Shown one piece after another: positions 14,150 through 24,039 of a stretch of DNA of 64,000 nucleotides. Position 1 is the stretch's first letter. Each line of letters starts with the position of its first letter. The position numbers were made by a program, and so were the translations under genes. Below the pieces are notes generated by a model, which saw only the letters and a list, made by a program, of their open reading frames with translations, had not been told where the DNA came from and searched no databases. Source of the DNA: Sipunculus nudus. Lineage: Eukaryota > Annelida > Sipuncula > Golfingiida > Sipunculidae. Location: assembly GCA_026874595.1 (NCBI GenBank), contig CM049320.1, forward strand, positions 46,264,714 through 46,328,713. Direction: 5' to 3'.

Positions 14150-17073
14150 CTAATCTGCACAGGATCTTTGATATGTACTTTAAATAAGCCCTAGCTCCCA
14201 TTCTCTCTCCCTAATCTGCACAGGATCCTTGATATGTACTTTAAATAAGCCCTAGCTCCCATGCTCTCTCCCTAATCTGCACAGGATCCTTGATATGTAC
14301 TTTAAATAAGCCCTAGCTCCCATGCTCTCTCCCTAATCTGCACAGGATCCTGGATATGTACTTTAAATAAGCCCTAGCTCCCGTGCTCTCCCTACACTGT
14401 GCAGGATCCTGGATATGTACTTTAAATAAGCCCTAGCTCCCATGCTCTCTCCTAATCTGCACAGGATCCTTGATATGTACTTTAAATAAGCCCTAGCTCC
14501 CGTGCTCTCCCTACACTGTGCAGGATCCTGGATATGTACTTTAAATAAGCCTTAGCTCCCGTGCTCTCTCCCTTCACTGCACAGGATCCAGGATATGTAG
14601 GTACTTTAAATAAGCCCTAGCTCCCGTGCTTTCTCCCTACGCTGTGAAGGATCCTAAAGGTGTACTTTGAATAAGACCAAGCTCCTGTGCTGTCTCCCTA
14701 CGCTGCGCAGGATCCTAGATATGAACTTTAAATTAGCCCTAGCTCCCGTGCTGTCTCCCTACACTGTGCAGGATCCAAGATATGTACTTTTATATAGCCC
14801 AAGCTCCCTCCCTAAGCTGCGTAGGATTCTGGATATGTTGTTTTAATTAGCCTTAGCTCCCGTGCTCTCTCCCAATGCTGTGTAGGATCCTGGAGATGTA
14901 CTTTGAATAAGACCAAGCTCCTGTGCTCTCTCCCTAGGCTGGGCAGGATCCTGGATATGTACTTTAAATAAGCCCTAGCTCCCGTGCTCTCTCCCTACGC
15001 TGTGTAGGATCCTAAAGGTGTACTTTGAATAAGACCCAGCTCCTGTGCTCTCTCCCTAGGCTGGGCAGGATCCTGGATATTTACTTTAAATAAGCCCTAG
15101 CTCCCGTGCTCTCTCCCTTCACTGTGCAGGATCCAGGATATTTAGTACTTTAAAAAAGCACTAACTACCGTACTCTCTCCCTACGCTGCGCAGGATCCTG
15201 GATATGTACTTTAAATAAGCCCTAGCTCCCATGCTCTCCCTACACTGTGCAGGATCCTGGATATGTACTTTATATAAGCCTTAGCTCCCGTGCTCTCTCC
15301 CTTCACTGCGCAGGATCAGGATATGTACGTACTTTAAATAAGCCCTAGCTCCCGTGCTCTCTCCCTCCGCTGTGTAGGATTCTGAATATGTTGTTTTAAT
15401 TAGCCTTAATTAGCTCCTGTGCTCTCTCCCTAGGCTGCGCAGGATCCTGGATATTTACTTTAAATAAGCCTTAGCTCCCGTGCTCTCTTCCTTCACTGCT
15501 CAGGATCAGGATATGTACGTACTTTAAATAAGCCCTAGCTCCCGTGCTCTCTCCCTACGCTGTGTAGGATTCTGAATATGTTGTTTTAATTAGCCTTAAT
15601 TAGCTCCTGTGCTCTCTCCCTAGGCTGCGCAGGATCCTGGATATTTACTTTAAATAAGCCTTAGCTCCCGTGCTCTCTCCCTTCACTGCGCAGGATCAGG
15701 ATATGTACGTACTTTAAGCCCTAGCTCCCATGCTCTCTCTCTACGCTGTGTAGGATCCTGAAGGTGTACTTTGAATAAGACCCAGCTCCCGTGCTGTCTC
15801 CCTTCTCTGCGCAGGATCCTGGATATGAACTTTAATTAGCCCTAGCTCCCGTGCTGTCTCCCTACACTGTGCAGGATCCAAGATATGTACTTTTATATAG
15901 CCCAAGCTCCCTTCCTCCCTCCCTCCCTACGCTGCGTAGGATTCTGAATATGTTGTTTTAATTAGCCTTAATTAGCTCCCGTGCTCTCTCCCTATGCTGT
16001 GTAGGATCCTGGAGATGTACTTTGAATAAGACCCAGCTCCTGTGCTCTCTCCCTAGGCTGCGCAGGATCCTGGATATGTACTTTAAATAAGCCCTAGCTC
16101 CCGTGCTCTCTCCCTTCACTGTGCAGGATCCAGGATATGTACGTACTTTAAATAAGCCCTAGCTCCCGTGCTCTCTCCCTACGCTGCGCAGGATCCTGGA
16201 TATGTACTTTAAATAAGCCCTAGATCCCGTGCTCTCTCCCTTCACTGTGCAGGATCCTGGATATGTACTTTAGATAAGCCTTAGCTCCCGTGCTCTCTCC
16301 CTTCACTGCGCAGGATCCAGGATATGTACATACATGTACTTTAAATAAGCCCTAGCTCCCGTGCTCTCTCCCTACGCTGTGTAGGATCCTGGATATTTAC
16401 TTTAAATAAGCCCTAGCTCCAGTGCTGTCTCCCTTCTCAGCGCAGGATCCTGGATATGAACTTTAAATTAGCCCTAGCTCCCGTACTGTCTCCCTACACT
16501 GTGCAAGATCCAACATATGTACTTTTATATAGCCCAAGCTCCCTTGCTCCCTCCCTACACTGCGTAGGATTCTGGATATGTTGTTTTAATTAGCCTTAGC
16601 TCCTGTGCTCTCTCCCTAGGCTGCGCAGGATCCTGGATATTTACTTTAAATAAGCCCTAGCTCAGTGCTCTCTCCCTTCACTGTGCAGGATCCAGGACAT
16701 GTACGTACTTTAAATAAGCCCTAGCTACTGTGCTCTCTCCCTACGCTGCGCAGGATCCTGGATATGTACTTAAAATAAGCCCTTGCTCCCGTGCTCTCTC
16801 CCTTCACGTTGCAGGATCCAGGACATGTACATACTTTAAATAAGCCCTAGCTCTTGGCTCTCTCCCTACACTGCGCAGGATCCTGGATATGTACTTTGAA
16901 TAAGCCCTAGCTCCAGTGCTCTCTCCCTACTTGTGCGGGATCCTGGATGTACTTTAAATTAGTCCTAGCTCCCATGCTCTCTCCCTACGCTGCGCAATAT
17001 CCTAAATATGTTCTTTTATTTAGCCTAGCTCCCGTGCTCTCTCCCTACGCTGCGCAGGATCCTGGATATGTAC
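14150..17073. repeat. diverged 61-bp short-form satellite at the array edge
   Basis: The period falls from 129 to 61 bp (AATAAGCC starts at 14,184, 14,245 and 14,306). The unit equals the long unit without its 68-bp part; the joint reads ACTTTAAATAAGCC. Copies become strongly diverged to the right, with CCCGTGCTCT, ACGCTGCGCAGG, GTACGTACTTTAAA and AATTAGCC variants and irregular lengths. The last recognisable copy ends at GGATATGTAC near 17,073, where low-copy sequence begins. Old, divergent monomers at the edge of a homogeneous core is the usual picture for satellites homogenised by unequal exchange. Confidence 0.95.
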
Positions 17074-17592
17074 GCCACTGATATGCAGTTAACATTGAAT
17101 GAGATATTTCAGTAATTGTTTTTGCCGGTATGTTTTGAAATTTGGTAATTAAGCTTGATGATCATGGATATATAGCCCTTTCATTTTCTCAATTTTAATG
17201 CATTTTCTTTGATTATTGCATGTTTTAGTGTGTTTTTAGCACTCACAAAATCAGACATGTAATTGTGTTCTGAGCTGGAAAAGAAAAGTATGGACTTACC
17301 ATGGAAAATTTGAAGAAAATCCATTCAATAGATTCTTCCAACCATGACAGACATAAATGCAACAATACTAAAATAACAGCAGTCTAAGTTGATAGAATTT
17401 CTTAGTGTATGAGATCAGCTGAGTGTCATGACCCCTTGGTCACCTGTTTTCCAGTCCAGTCTGCACCTCTCTGTGTAACTGTTTTACTAATTTCCTGTTA
17501 GGTTTAGGACTTTCTTATTTATTTTAACATATAATGATTAAATGATGTACCAAAATAACTGATTTCTTTATGCTTGCATATTTTACTTGTAG
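17074..17592. other. low-copy AT-rich DNA after the satellite
   Basis: AT-rich sequence without tandem structure or a long reading frame. It contains a diverged family A tail at 17,415-17,446. The part before 17,593 is pyrimidine-rich enough to serve as the end of an intron. Nothing else recognised. Confidence 0.5.
17415..17446 (+). mobile_element. family A Helitron-like tail (solo 3' end)
   Basis: Starts with TCAGCTGAG, continues GTGTCATGACC and ends GGTCACCTG followed by TTTT. This is the same 3' end seen at 56,151-56,182 and, inverted, at 48,613-48,645. No family A core is recognisable upstream, so this is a fragment. Confidence 0.65.
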
Positions 17593-17653
17593 ATTCTGCA
17601 GACTTGTGTGGACAGGGTCTGTTGAAGTGTTTTGTAACAGCTCTCGCTGAAAG
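17593..17653 (+). CDS. candidate internal coding exon (61 nt), gene unknown
   Basis: The interval is preceded by a T-rich tract ending TTTTACTTGTAG and followed by GTATCT after AAAG, so it has plausible acceptor and donor sites. Only one of the three plus-strand frames is open; it reads 19 complete codons starting SADLCGQGLLKCF and ending ALAE, with two extra bases at each end. The two other frames have stops. I do not recognise the peptide. It sits in low-copy DNA between a satellite and transposon fragments, so it could be an exon of a gene with large introns, or chance. Spliced transcript evidence would decide. Confidence 0.3.
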
Positions 17654-18690
17654 GTATCTTTTCATTGAACAAATATTAGTCCAGTCAACAAAAATGTTAT
17701 CAAAGGTTTCTCACCTGAAATGGATTCATTTATGGTGTCTTAGTGCATAGATTAAACCCCACAGGATTCAACACATTGAGTCAAATTCACCGTAAATCCA
17801 AGATGGCCACCATTATAAGGGGTGAAATGTTTAAATGGCCATAATTGTATAACTAAGTGACATAGAAACACATATTGGTTGCCATTTCAAATTAACATCA
17901 GGGTGCCCGTTCCTTTGATTGCATTTCTGAGGTCATAAAAGGTACACTTCATGCAGTGAGGGCCAGATCATTGTCAAATTTAGCACAAAAAAAAACTACT
18001 CCTGATATTGGAATTTGCTTTTAAAAAAGTGTTATTAAAACATATCTGAAGTATCATTTCCATTTGATATTAGGATCCCCATTCATTTTGTTACATGTGA
18101 CACTAGAAAGACTCATAAAGTACTCAATAATATTTATAATAACAAAATCATTATTTCCAATATATACACAATATAGATGGTTTGTTCTGGTTACATTATA
18201 CACTGTCCAAGTAAGCCACCCATATATAATATGACAGTATACTTAGCTTCAAGGTGTCTTCTGACCGAGAAACACGTAGTCCAAATATGACTCCTGGGGC
18301 TGCAGAGGAGCCATTCACGAAACACACTACATATTATGATTCCATCAGTTTTAGTCCAAAAATATAACTTTAAGGATAATACATCCTGAACCAGGCAAGG
18401 TGACACATCATTTCAGTCCAGAAAATACAAGGTACCCGTGGGAGTTTTCCAATGTGGGGCTTTGATAATGTTCTTGCAGAATAACTTTACAAAGCAGGTT
18501 CCAGACACAGTTAAAAATAAAGATTTTAAGCTCCTCTTCTTTAACACAATAGACCTGTTGTCCTCCTCTGTGGCACCATTACACCATCCCCCTAAAAAAG
18601 AAAATTTTATGACATCTATATGAGTAAAATTTTGTTACTTAAAGACAAGTAATCTGTAGATGACTCTGTATATAAAATAGAAAATAATTA
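17654..18690. other. AT-rich intergenic or intronic DNA, no gene seen
   Basis: Holds short frames of up to 71 codons on both strands without recognisable protein features. One stretch (about 17,760-18,110) reads like a dispersed repeat, with CCAAGATGGCCACC near 17,799 that resembles a YY1 site. No tandem structure. Confidence 0.4.
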
Positions 18691-18691
18691 A

Positions 18692-19492
18692 ATAATTGTA
18701 TCCCCAGACAAAGTCAGGATACTATGGTTTAAGCACAATCATGCCGCCGCCGCCGCAGAGATTTTGTTTGGACACGATAACTAAAAAAATATTTTACGGA
18801 TCTTTACCAAACTTGACATGTGCATAGATATGGGTGAGAGGACAAAGCCTATTTAAAATGGGGTCATGACCTTTACTAGGAGAGTGACCTTGACCTTGAT
18901 AGGTCCTTTTTGGGGGGAAAATCACACAAATTCTTTAATATTTCAAGAAATCTTGCATGGATTGTTCCAAAAATCAACTTGACCGAAGATCTTGGATAGT
19001 GTTGTCATGTACCGGAAACTTATCCTTTTTTTTTTGTGCCGTTAAATCCCCCGTCATTGCGACTTAACTGTACTGTGAGCATTATAAGTCAAAAACTAAT
19101 GGACAGATTGGGCTGAAATCATAATTGTATAGCGTCCATGCGTACTTTTGCTTTCGGTGAAAATTGCTCATATCTCCGAAGTGGTTCTAGGTATTGGTCT
19201 GAAATTTGGCCTTTCTATCCATCTTGGAAAAATTTTCTTGTAGCCAGACAGGTGGTGCCACCTACCTTCCTTTTTTTGTAGAATAAATTAATGCTCTTTT
19301 CTCAAGAGTGATTCACCGTATTGGCCCCCTTATTTTGTGAAAATATTGTTACTCAAGTTGGTAGATGGAAGAAACCACAGTCGCTTGCCAAGTGTCAGTA
19401 TATACTGCTGAAGATTTGGGCCTATTCTTAAAGGGGGAGGGGATTAAATGTCTGGGGATACTATGGCACCTGCGTTGCCAAGAAATGTCTAG
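18692..19492 (+). mobile_element. family D Helitron-like element, about 0.8 kb
   Basis: The head is a hairpin with arms GTATCC (18,698-18,703) and GGATAC (18,717-18,722), an inner GAC/GTC stem and an AAA loop. A perfect 12-bp inverted pair links the ends: TATCCCCAGACA (18,699-18,710) and TGTCTGGGGATA (19,449-19,460). The tail has a 5-bp stem TGGCA (19,464-19,468)/TGCCA (19,476-19,480), 8 nt, then CTAG at 19,489-19,492 followed by TT. A 3' hairpin then CTAG|T is the classic Helitron end. The core carries a (CCG)n stretch and GGTGGTGCCACC at 19,251. It has no coding capacity, so it is non-autonomous. Confidence 0.7.
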
Positions 19493-19848
19493 TTCAGTAT
19501 GATACACCAAATAAAAATAATTACGATTGCTTATGCTTATACATGAAATTCTTCAATACATTCACATCAGTAGATACTTTATAATTCATAATCGGTCCTC
19601 CATTACTGAGATTGAATGCACATAACCTCTCTAACTCCTTTAAACATAACTTTGATTATACACATCCACGTCTAAACAAATCCATCCTCCAATACTGTGT
19701 GTAACACAAACTGACTTTTCCTGCAATTTATGCACAATTCATACCAATGTCTTTCACCACTCTTGAGCTACTGTATTTATTTGCAAACACAATCCAGTAT
19801 TCATCTCCAACAATTCAACTCATCATTAATATAAATCCACATCATTTA
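19493..19848. other. AT-rich spacer beside the Gypsy fragment
   Basis: No tandem repeat and no open frame of note. It lies downstream of the minus-strand Gypsy fragment and may be decayed pol sequence after the RNase H domain, but no integrase motif could be read. Confidence 0.3.
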
Positions 19849-20415
19849 ATTGCATCTGGATAATGCGTCAGCTGTAACTTTATCCATCCCTCTTACATGT
19901 TTCACAATGATATCATACTCTTGTAACAGCAGACTCCAGTTTAACAATCTTCTGTTCTTGTTTTTCATTTTGTTCAAGAACACCAATTGATTGTGATCTG
20001 TATAGACCACCAACAGACGTAAAACTTCAAAATATTGTAATGCCGAGATAAGTGCAAGTAATTCTTTCTCAATGGTTGAATAATTTCTTTGATAATCTTT
20101 GATTTCTTTGAGAAAAAATAAACCGGGATGATCAATCCCTTATTCATGTTCCTGTATCAAGATTGCACCTGCAGCCTGCTCACTAGCATCAGGAGCTAAT
20201 GTAAAATTTTTGTCAAAATCAGGTGCTTTCAATATGGGAGTATTGACCATCTTACACTTTAATTTCTCAAAAGCTGATTCACATACCTGAGTCCAAAAAA
20301 ACACTTCCCCTTTCTTTAAAAGATTTGTGAGTGGGGCAGTTATCTCAACAAAATTTTAAACAACATTTTCTATAGTACCTGGTCATGCCTAGAAATCTTT
20401 GTAAACCCTTTTTTA
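19849..20415 (-). pseudogene. Ty3/Gypsy-type pol fragment: RT end plus RNase H, broken
   Basis: Reading the minus strand gives the end of reverse transcriptase and a full RNase H domain. The order is RFLGMTRYYRK, TAPLTNLLKKGEVFFWTQVC, the RNase H start with DASE, QRNYSTIEKELLAL, YTDHNQLVFLN, then ADALSR. This succession is diagnostic of Ty3/Gypsy polymerase polyproteins. It is dead: a frameshift lies near 20,350, an in-frame TAA at 20,140-20,142 splits the RNase H, and a stop follows shortly after ADALSR. The RT catalytic part is missing because a family A head begins at 20,416. Integrase and LTRs were not found. Confidence 0.85.
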
Positions 20416-20700
20416 AGCTCAGCTGACTGAAATTCACCTGCTTATAGTGATCAGTTTTTGTCGTTCGTCCGTCTGATTGTTAACCTGGCACAAATTATAA
20501 CCACTGGACCTGGAATCTTCAACTTGACCTTAAGGGGGGACCATGTAAATTCTCAATGGAAACCTGAAATTAGGTCTCTGCTACCCGTATCCTCCAAGCT
20601 TTGGGGCTCAGAAGTACTCCCCAGAATAATTGTATCTGCCAGAGTTTTGTGGAAACTATGCGGAGAAATCCTTTGTAACCACTGGGCAGAATTTGTTTAA
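20416..20700 (+). mobile_element. family A Helitron-like head and partial core
   Basis: Begins AGCTCAGCTGACTGAAA (right arm of the hairpin decayed), then GTCGTTCGTCCGTCTG. A core unit follows: GGCACAAATTATAACCAC, then the GAAACCTGAAATTAGGTC and CCCAGAATAAT blocks seen in every family A copy. It joins family C sequence near 20,700 without its own tail. Confidence 0.7.
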
Positions 20701-22738
20701 ATTTGGGATTATGATAGGGTCACAAGTGAACTGCTGTGCCTTCATTTTTTGTTGACCTCTGACCTTTCCTCACTGCCCAGCATCCATTTGTGTGTCTGTT
20801 TCCCCACATAAACCCACATATCCAACATAACCCAACCATTTTTGCACAGTGTCCATCTGTTCATCTGCCTTTGGATAAAATCACTCATATCTCTGCATTG
20901 GTTGGACCTATCGACCTGAAATGTGTATACATCCTGGACAGCTTTCTTGATTTTATGACAGGCGGCACCACCTACATTGACGTTTACACTGCAGACATCC
21001 TAGCTCATATCTTGGGAACCGTTTGACTGATTGGGCCAAAATTTTGCATGTATATAGATCTCACATAGCTCTTCATCATACGCAAACCTAGTGGCGCCAC
21101 CTGCAACCATTTTATCACAGCATCCGTCTGTTTGTCTGCGGTAGGATAAAATCCCTCTTATCTCTGCATTGGTTGGTCTTTTCAACCTGAAATTTTGCAT
21201 GTGTATACATCCTGCACAGCTTTCTTGATTTTATGACAGGTGGCCCCACCTACATTCACGTTTAAGTTGCAGACATCCAAGCTCATATCTTGGGAACTGT
21301 TTGACCAGTTGGGCCAAAATTTTGCATGTGTATAGATCTCCCATAGCTCTTCATCATACACAAAACTAGTGGCGCAACTGCAACCATTTTTGCACAGTGT
21401 GCATCTGTTCATCAGCCTTGGGATAAAATCACTCATATGTCTGCATTGGTTGGACTTATCCACCTGAAATTTTGCATGTGTATACCTCCTAGACAGCTTT
21501 CTTGATTTTATGACAGGTGGCGCCACCTACATTTACGTTTAAGCTGCAGACATCCAAGCTCATATCTTGGGAACAGTTTGACCAGTTGGGCCAAAATTTT
21601 GCATGTGTATAGATCTCCAATAGCTCTATATCATACACAAAACTGGTGGCCCCACCTGCAGCCATTTTTGCACAGCGTCCATCTGTTCATCTGCCTTGGG
21701 ATAAAAACACTCATATCTCTGCATTGGTTGGACTTATCCACCTGAAATTTTACATGTGTATACATCCTGGATAGCTTTCTTGATTTTATGACAGGTGGCG
21801 CCACCTACATTCACGTTAAAGCTGCAGACATCCAAGCTCATATCTCAGGAACCATTTGACTGATTCGGCAAAAATTTTGCATGTTTATAGATCTCATATA
21901 GCTCTTTATCATAAGCAAAACTGGTGGTGCCACTTGCAGTCATTTTTGCACAGCATCAGTCTGTTTGTTAGCCGTGGGATAAAATCACTGATATCTAGGC
22001 AGTGGTTTGACATATCTGCCTAAAATTTTGCAGGTTTATACATCTTGGATAGCTTTCTGGATTTTGATGCAGGTGGCACCACCTACATTTATGTATACGC
22101 TGCAGAAATTCAGGCTTATATCTCATGACTGGTTTGACATATCCACCTGAAATTTTGCATGTGTATAGTTCTCACATAGCTCTTAATCATACACAAAATT
22201 GGTGGTGCCACCTGCCACCATTTTTGCACAGCGTCCGTCTGTTTGTCTGCGGTTTGTCAGTAGTGGTTTGACTTTTATGCCTAAAATTTTGCACGTTTAT
22301 ACATCTTGGATAGCTTTCTGGATTTTTTTGCAGGTGGCACCACCTACATTTATGTATATGCTGCAGACATTCAGGCTTATCTATCAGGACTGGTTTGACA
22401 TATCCCCCTGAAATTTTGCCCATTTATAGATCTCACATATCTCTTAATCATACACAAAATTTGTGGCACCGTCTGTCTGTTTATCTGCCGTGGGTTTAAA
22501 TCACTCATATATCAGAAGTTGTTTGACTCAATTGCCTAAAATTTTTCATCTTGGACAGCATTCTGGATTTTGTGGTAGGTGGCGCAACCTACATACACAT
22601 TTCGGCTGCAGACATCCAGGCTATTATGCAACACACCTCACCCTATTTCTTCTTGCCACTCAATCCAAGCCTCGCTCCACCATTCCAACTCTGATTTTGG
22701 TGGATACATGTAATCGCTTGTTACTACCCATATTCTAG
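20700..22738 (+). mobile_element. family C Helitron-like element with 278-bp tandem core
   Basis: The core repeats with a period near 278 bp (AGGTGG blocks at 21,238, 21,515, 21,793 and 22,071), shrinking to about 261 and 245 at the right. Each unit has two related halves and two palindrome sites of the GGTGGCGCCACC type. The right end is a unique tail (CAACACACCTCACCCTATT onward) ending in CTAG at 22,735-22,738 followed by TTTTT, also seen at 39,488-39,616. The hairpin before CTAG is weak (GTAA/TTAC). Short open frames on both strands are by-products of the repeat. Confidence 0.75.
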
Positions 22739-22740
22739 TT

Positions 22741-22936
22741 TTTGTGTTGTGTGCACCCATGCCAGAAATGCAGCAGTGATGTTTGTTTAATTGTTTCTTG
22801 TTCTAAGTGTTTAGTACTTGCATTGTTCATATACATGTTACACATGTTCTTGAAAAGTAATGGTCCAGCATTGAAGCATTATATCTGGTGTAATCTCATT
22901 GCACAGGTTTGCATTAGGCCTGTAGGCCTTGTTTTT
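22741..22936 (+). repeat. dispersed repeat H, copy 1
   Basis: About 195 bp that is closely repeated at 41,003-41,175: both have GTGTGCACCCATGCCAGAA, GGTCCAGCATTGAAGCATTA and end in TTAGGCCTGTAGGCCTTG. The end forms a hairpin AGGCC (22,916-22,920)-TGTA-GGCCT (22,925-22,929). A lone copy of this terminus is at 39,771-39,787. Probably the 3' end of another element family. Confidence 0.65.
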
Positions 22937-23061
22937 TATTTACAAGTGAAAAAATCTGAAAATTTAAGTTTAAATATCAGGGATCTAAGTTGCAATCATT
23001 ATTTATCCAGAGTATAGCTCATATCAGGTCATATTATGCATACACATATATTTAATTATTT
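22937..23061. other. AT-rich spacer
   Basis: Nothing recognised between repeat H and the SINE. Confidence 0.4.
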
Positions 23062-23323
23062 TTAAATCACATGGGACCTGGAAAGCTGAGTGTTAAAACA
23101 CTTGGCCTTCTCCTCTGGCAACCCGGGTTCGATCCCAGTGTGGCCATGAGAATGGTTTGTAGTTGCCCGTCCAAGGTCGCTGGTTTTCTCCGGGTCCTCC
23201 GGTTTCCTCCACCCTTACTGACTACCTAGCGCCAACATCTGAGCCATGGAGAGTGCCTCGTATTAGTTATTATAACTAGTTGTACAATCCATGTAAAATG
23301 AATAAAGTTTATATTAAATCACA
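23062..23323 (+). mobile_element. tRNA-derived SINE with 10-bp target-site duplication
   Basis: The body is about 23,072-23,313. It has an A-box-like stretch (TGGAAAGCTGAGTG, about 23,078), a clear B box GGTTCGATCCC at 23,126-23,136, and a central domain (TGGTTTTCTCCGGGTC, then CTCCGGTTTCCTCC) at 23,181-23,210 of a kind found in many mollusc SINEs. It ends in an A/T-rich tail with AATAAA. The sequence TTAAATCACA is present on both sides (23,062-23,071 and 23,314-23,323), a perfect duplication made by LINE-type integration. RNA polymerase III would read it left to right. Exact SINE family not assigned. Confidence 0.88.
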
Positions 23324-23529
23324 AATGTTTAAACTGAATTAAAAAAGGAATAATGCCACAACATGGCATCTTCAAGATTATTCCTTTAATCACAATTAAA
23401 AAAAATATACATTGGAGTTTTCAGTACATGCTTAATTATATTCACTGAAATAAAAGATTAATTAAATTTGATAAAATATAAACATCTTTGTGTGTAAACT
23501 TTTTTATGGAAAACAGAGGTTTTTCCTTA
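23324..23529. other. AT-rich spacer
   Basis: No gene or repeat recognised, apart from A/T runs. Confidence 0.35.
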
Positions 23530-23740
23530 ATATCTTGAAGGAACAAAGTCCTAGTGACCCAATTTTCGGTATTATAGGAGATTTTGGGGACATCTGTATG
23601 CTGAATTTCAGATTTGTAGGTCCAACGGTTTCAAAACATGTAAGTTTAATGGACAGACAGATGGACTGATTGACAGACAGGTGACGGACAAAGGACCATG
23701 ACTATAGCTCAGATAACTTACAGTCAGCCAAGCTAAAAAT
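23530..23740 (-). mobile_element. family A variant, head and partial core, inverted
   Basis: The head is at the right: the complement starts TTTTTAGCTTGGCTGACTG and folds into the family A hairpin (arms at 23,706-23,711 and 23,729-23,734). Next to it are GTCC/GTCTG-type repeats, then core sequence (GGACATCTGTATGCTGAA) that matches the copy at 46,190-46,260. No tail is visible. Confidence 0.65.
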
Positions 23741-24039
23741 GGAGGAGCATCTCATGATCACAGTATCAGTATCTCAACTAAATGAATGTAATATGCATGT
23801 AAATTATAAACAGTTGCAATTAATTCAACACATTTAAACTAACTGGATGCGGTTGACAATGGTCCTCAAAGGGCCCTGCATTTCAGGAAGTGGTGGGCTA
23901 GTTTAATGTTTAAAGTTTCAAAATATGACAGAGAGAAACAGGTTTTTAATCAATATTCATGAGGGGAAAAAATGCTACTGTTTCAAATCATATTAAATAA
24001 GATATGTCTGAAATAATGTCTGCAATACAAAATATCTCT
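23741..24039. other. low-complexity AT-rich DNA
   Basis: No open frame of note and no tandem structure. Confidence 0.35.

Larger units (their letters stand above)
1..14150. repeat. 129-bp satellite array, about 109 copies
   Basis: Head-to-tail tandem array with a 129-bp period: the block GGTGCCCAATCACC recurs at 3, 132, 261 and so on. Most units differ by only a few bases (CACCCTCTG or CTCCCTCTG, CATGCTCTC or CATGTTCTC). Some carry a C-tract of 7-19 C, an 8-bp insertion reading ACTATAGT, or 1-2 bp indels in the A-run. The unit has two parts: about 61 bp (AATAAGCCCTAGCTCCC through GGATATGTACTTTAA) that also exists alone in the next array, and a 68-bp part (AGGTGCCCAATCACCT through TGTGTATATATT) found only here. 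No reading frame is kept, so it is non-coding. Chromosomal role (centromeric, heterochromatic or dispersed) cannot be told from the sequence. The array runs off the left edge. Confidence 0.98.

Noticed and set aside
1-14150. CRISPR-like regular repeats
   Set aside because: No unique spacers; whole 129-bp units are repeated and the setting is an animal genome.
18438-18623. 61-codon plus-strand frame
   Set aside because: No motif, no splice context, AT-rich background; expected by chance.
23072-23200. A functional tRNA gene
   Set aside because: The B box is good, but no cloverleaf with acceptor stem is formed, and the central domain, tail and target duplication show a SINE.
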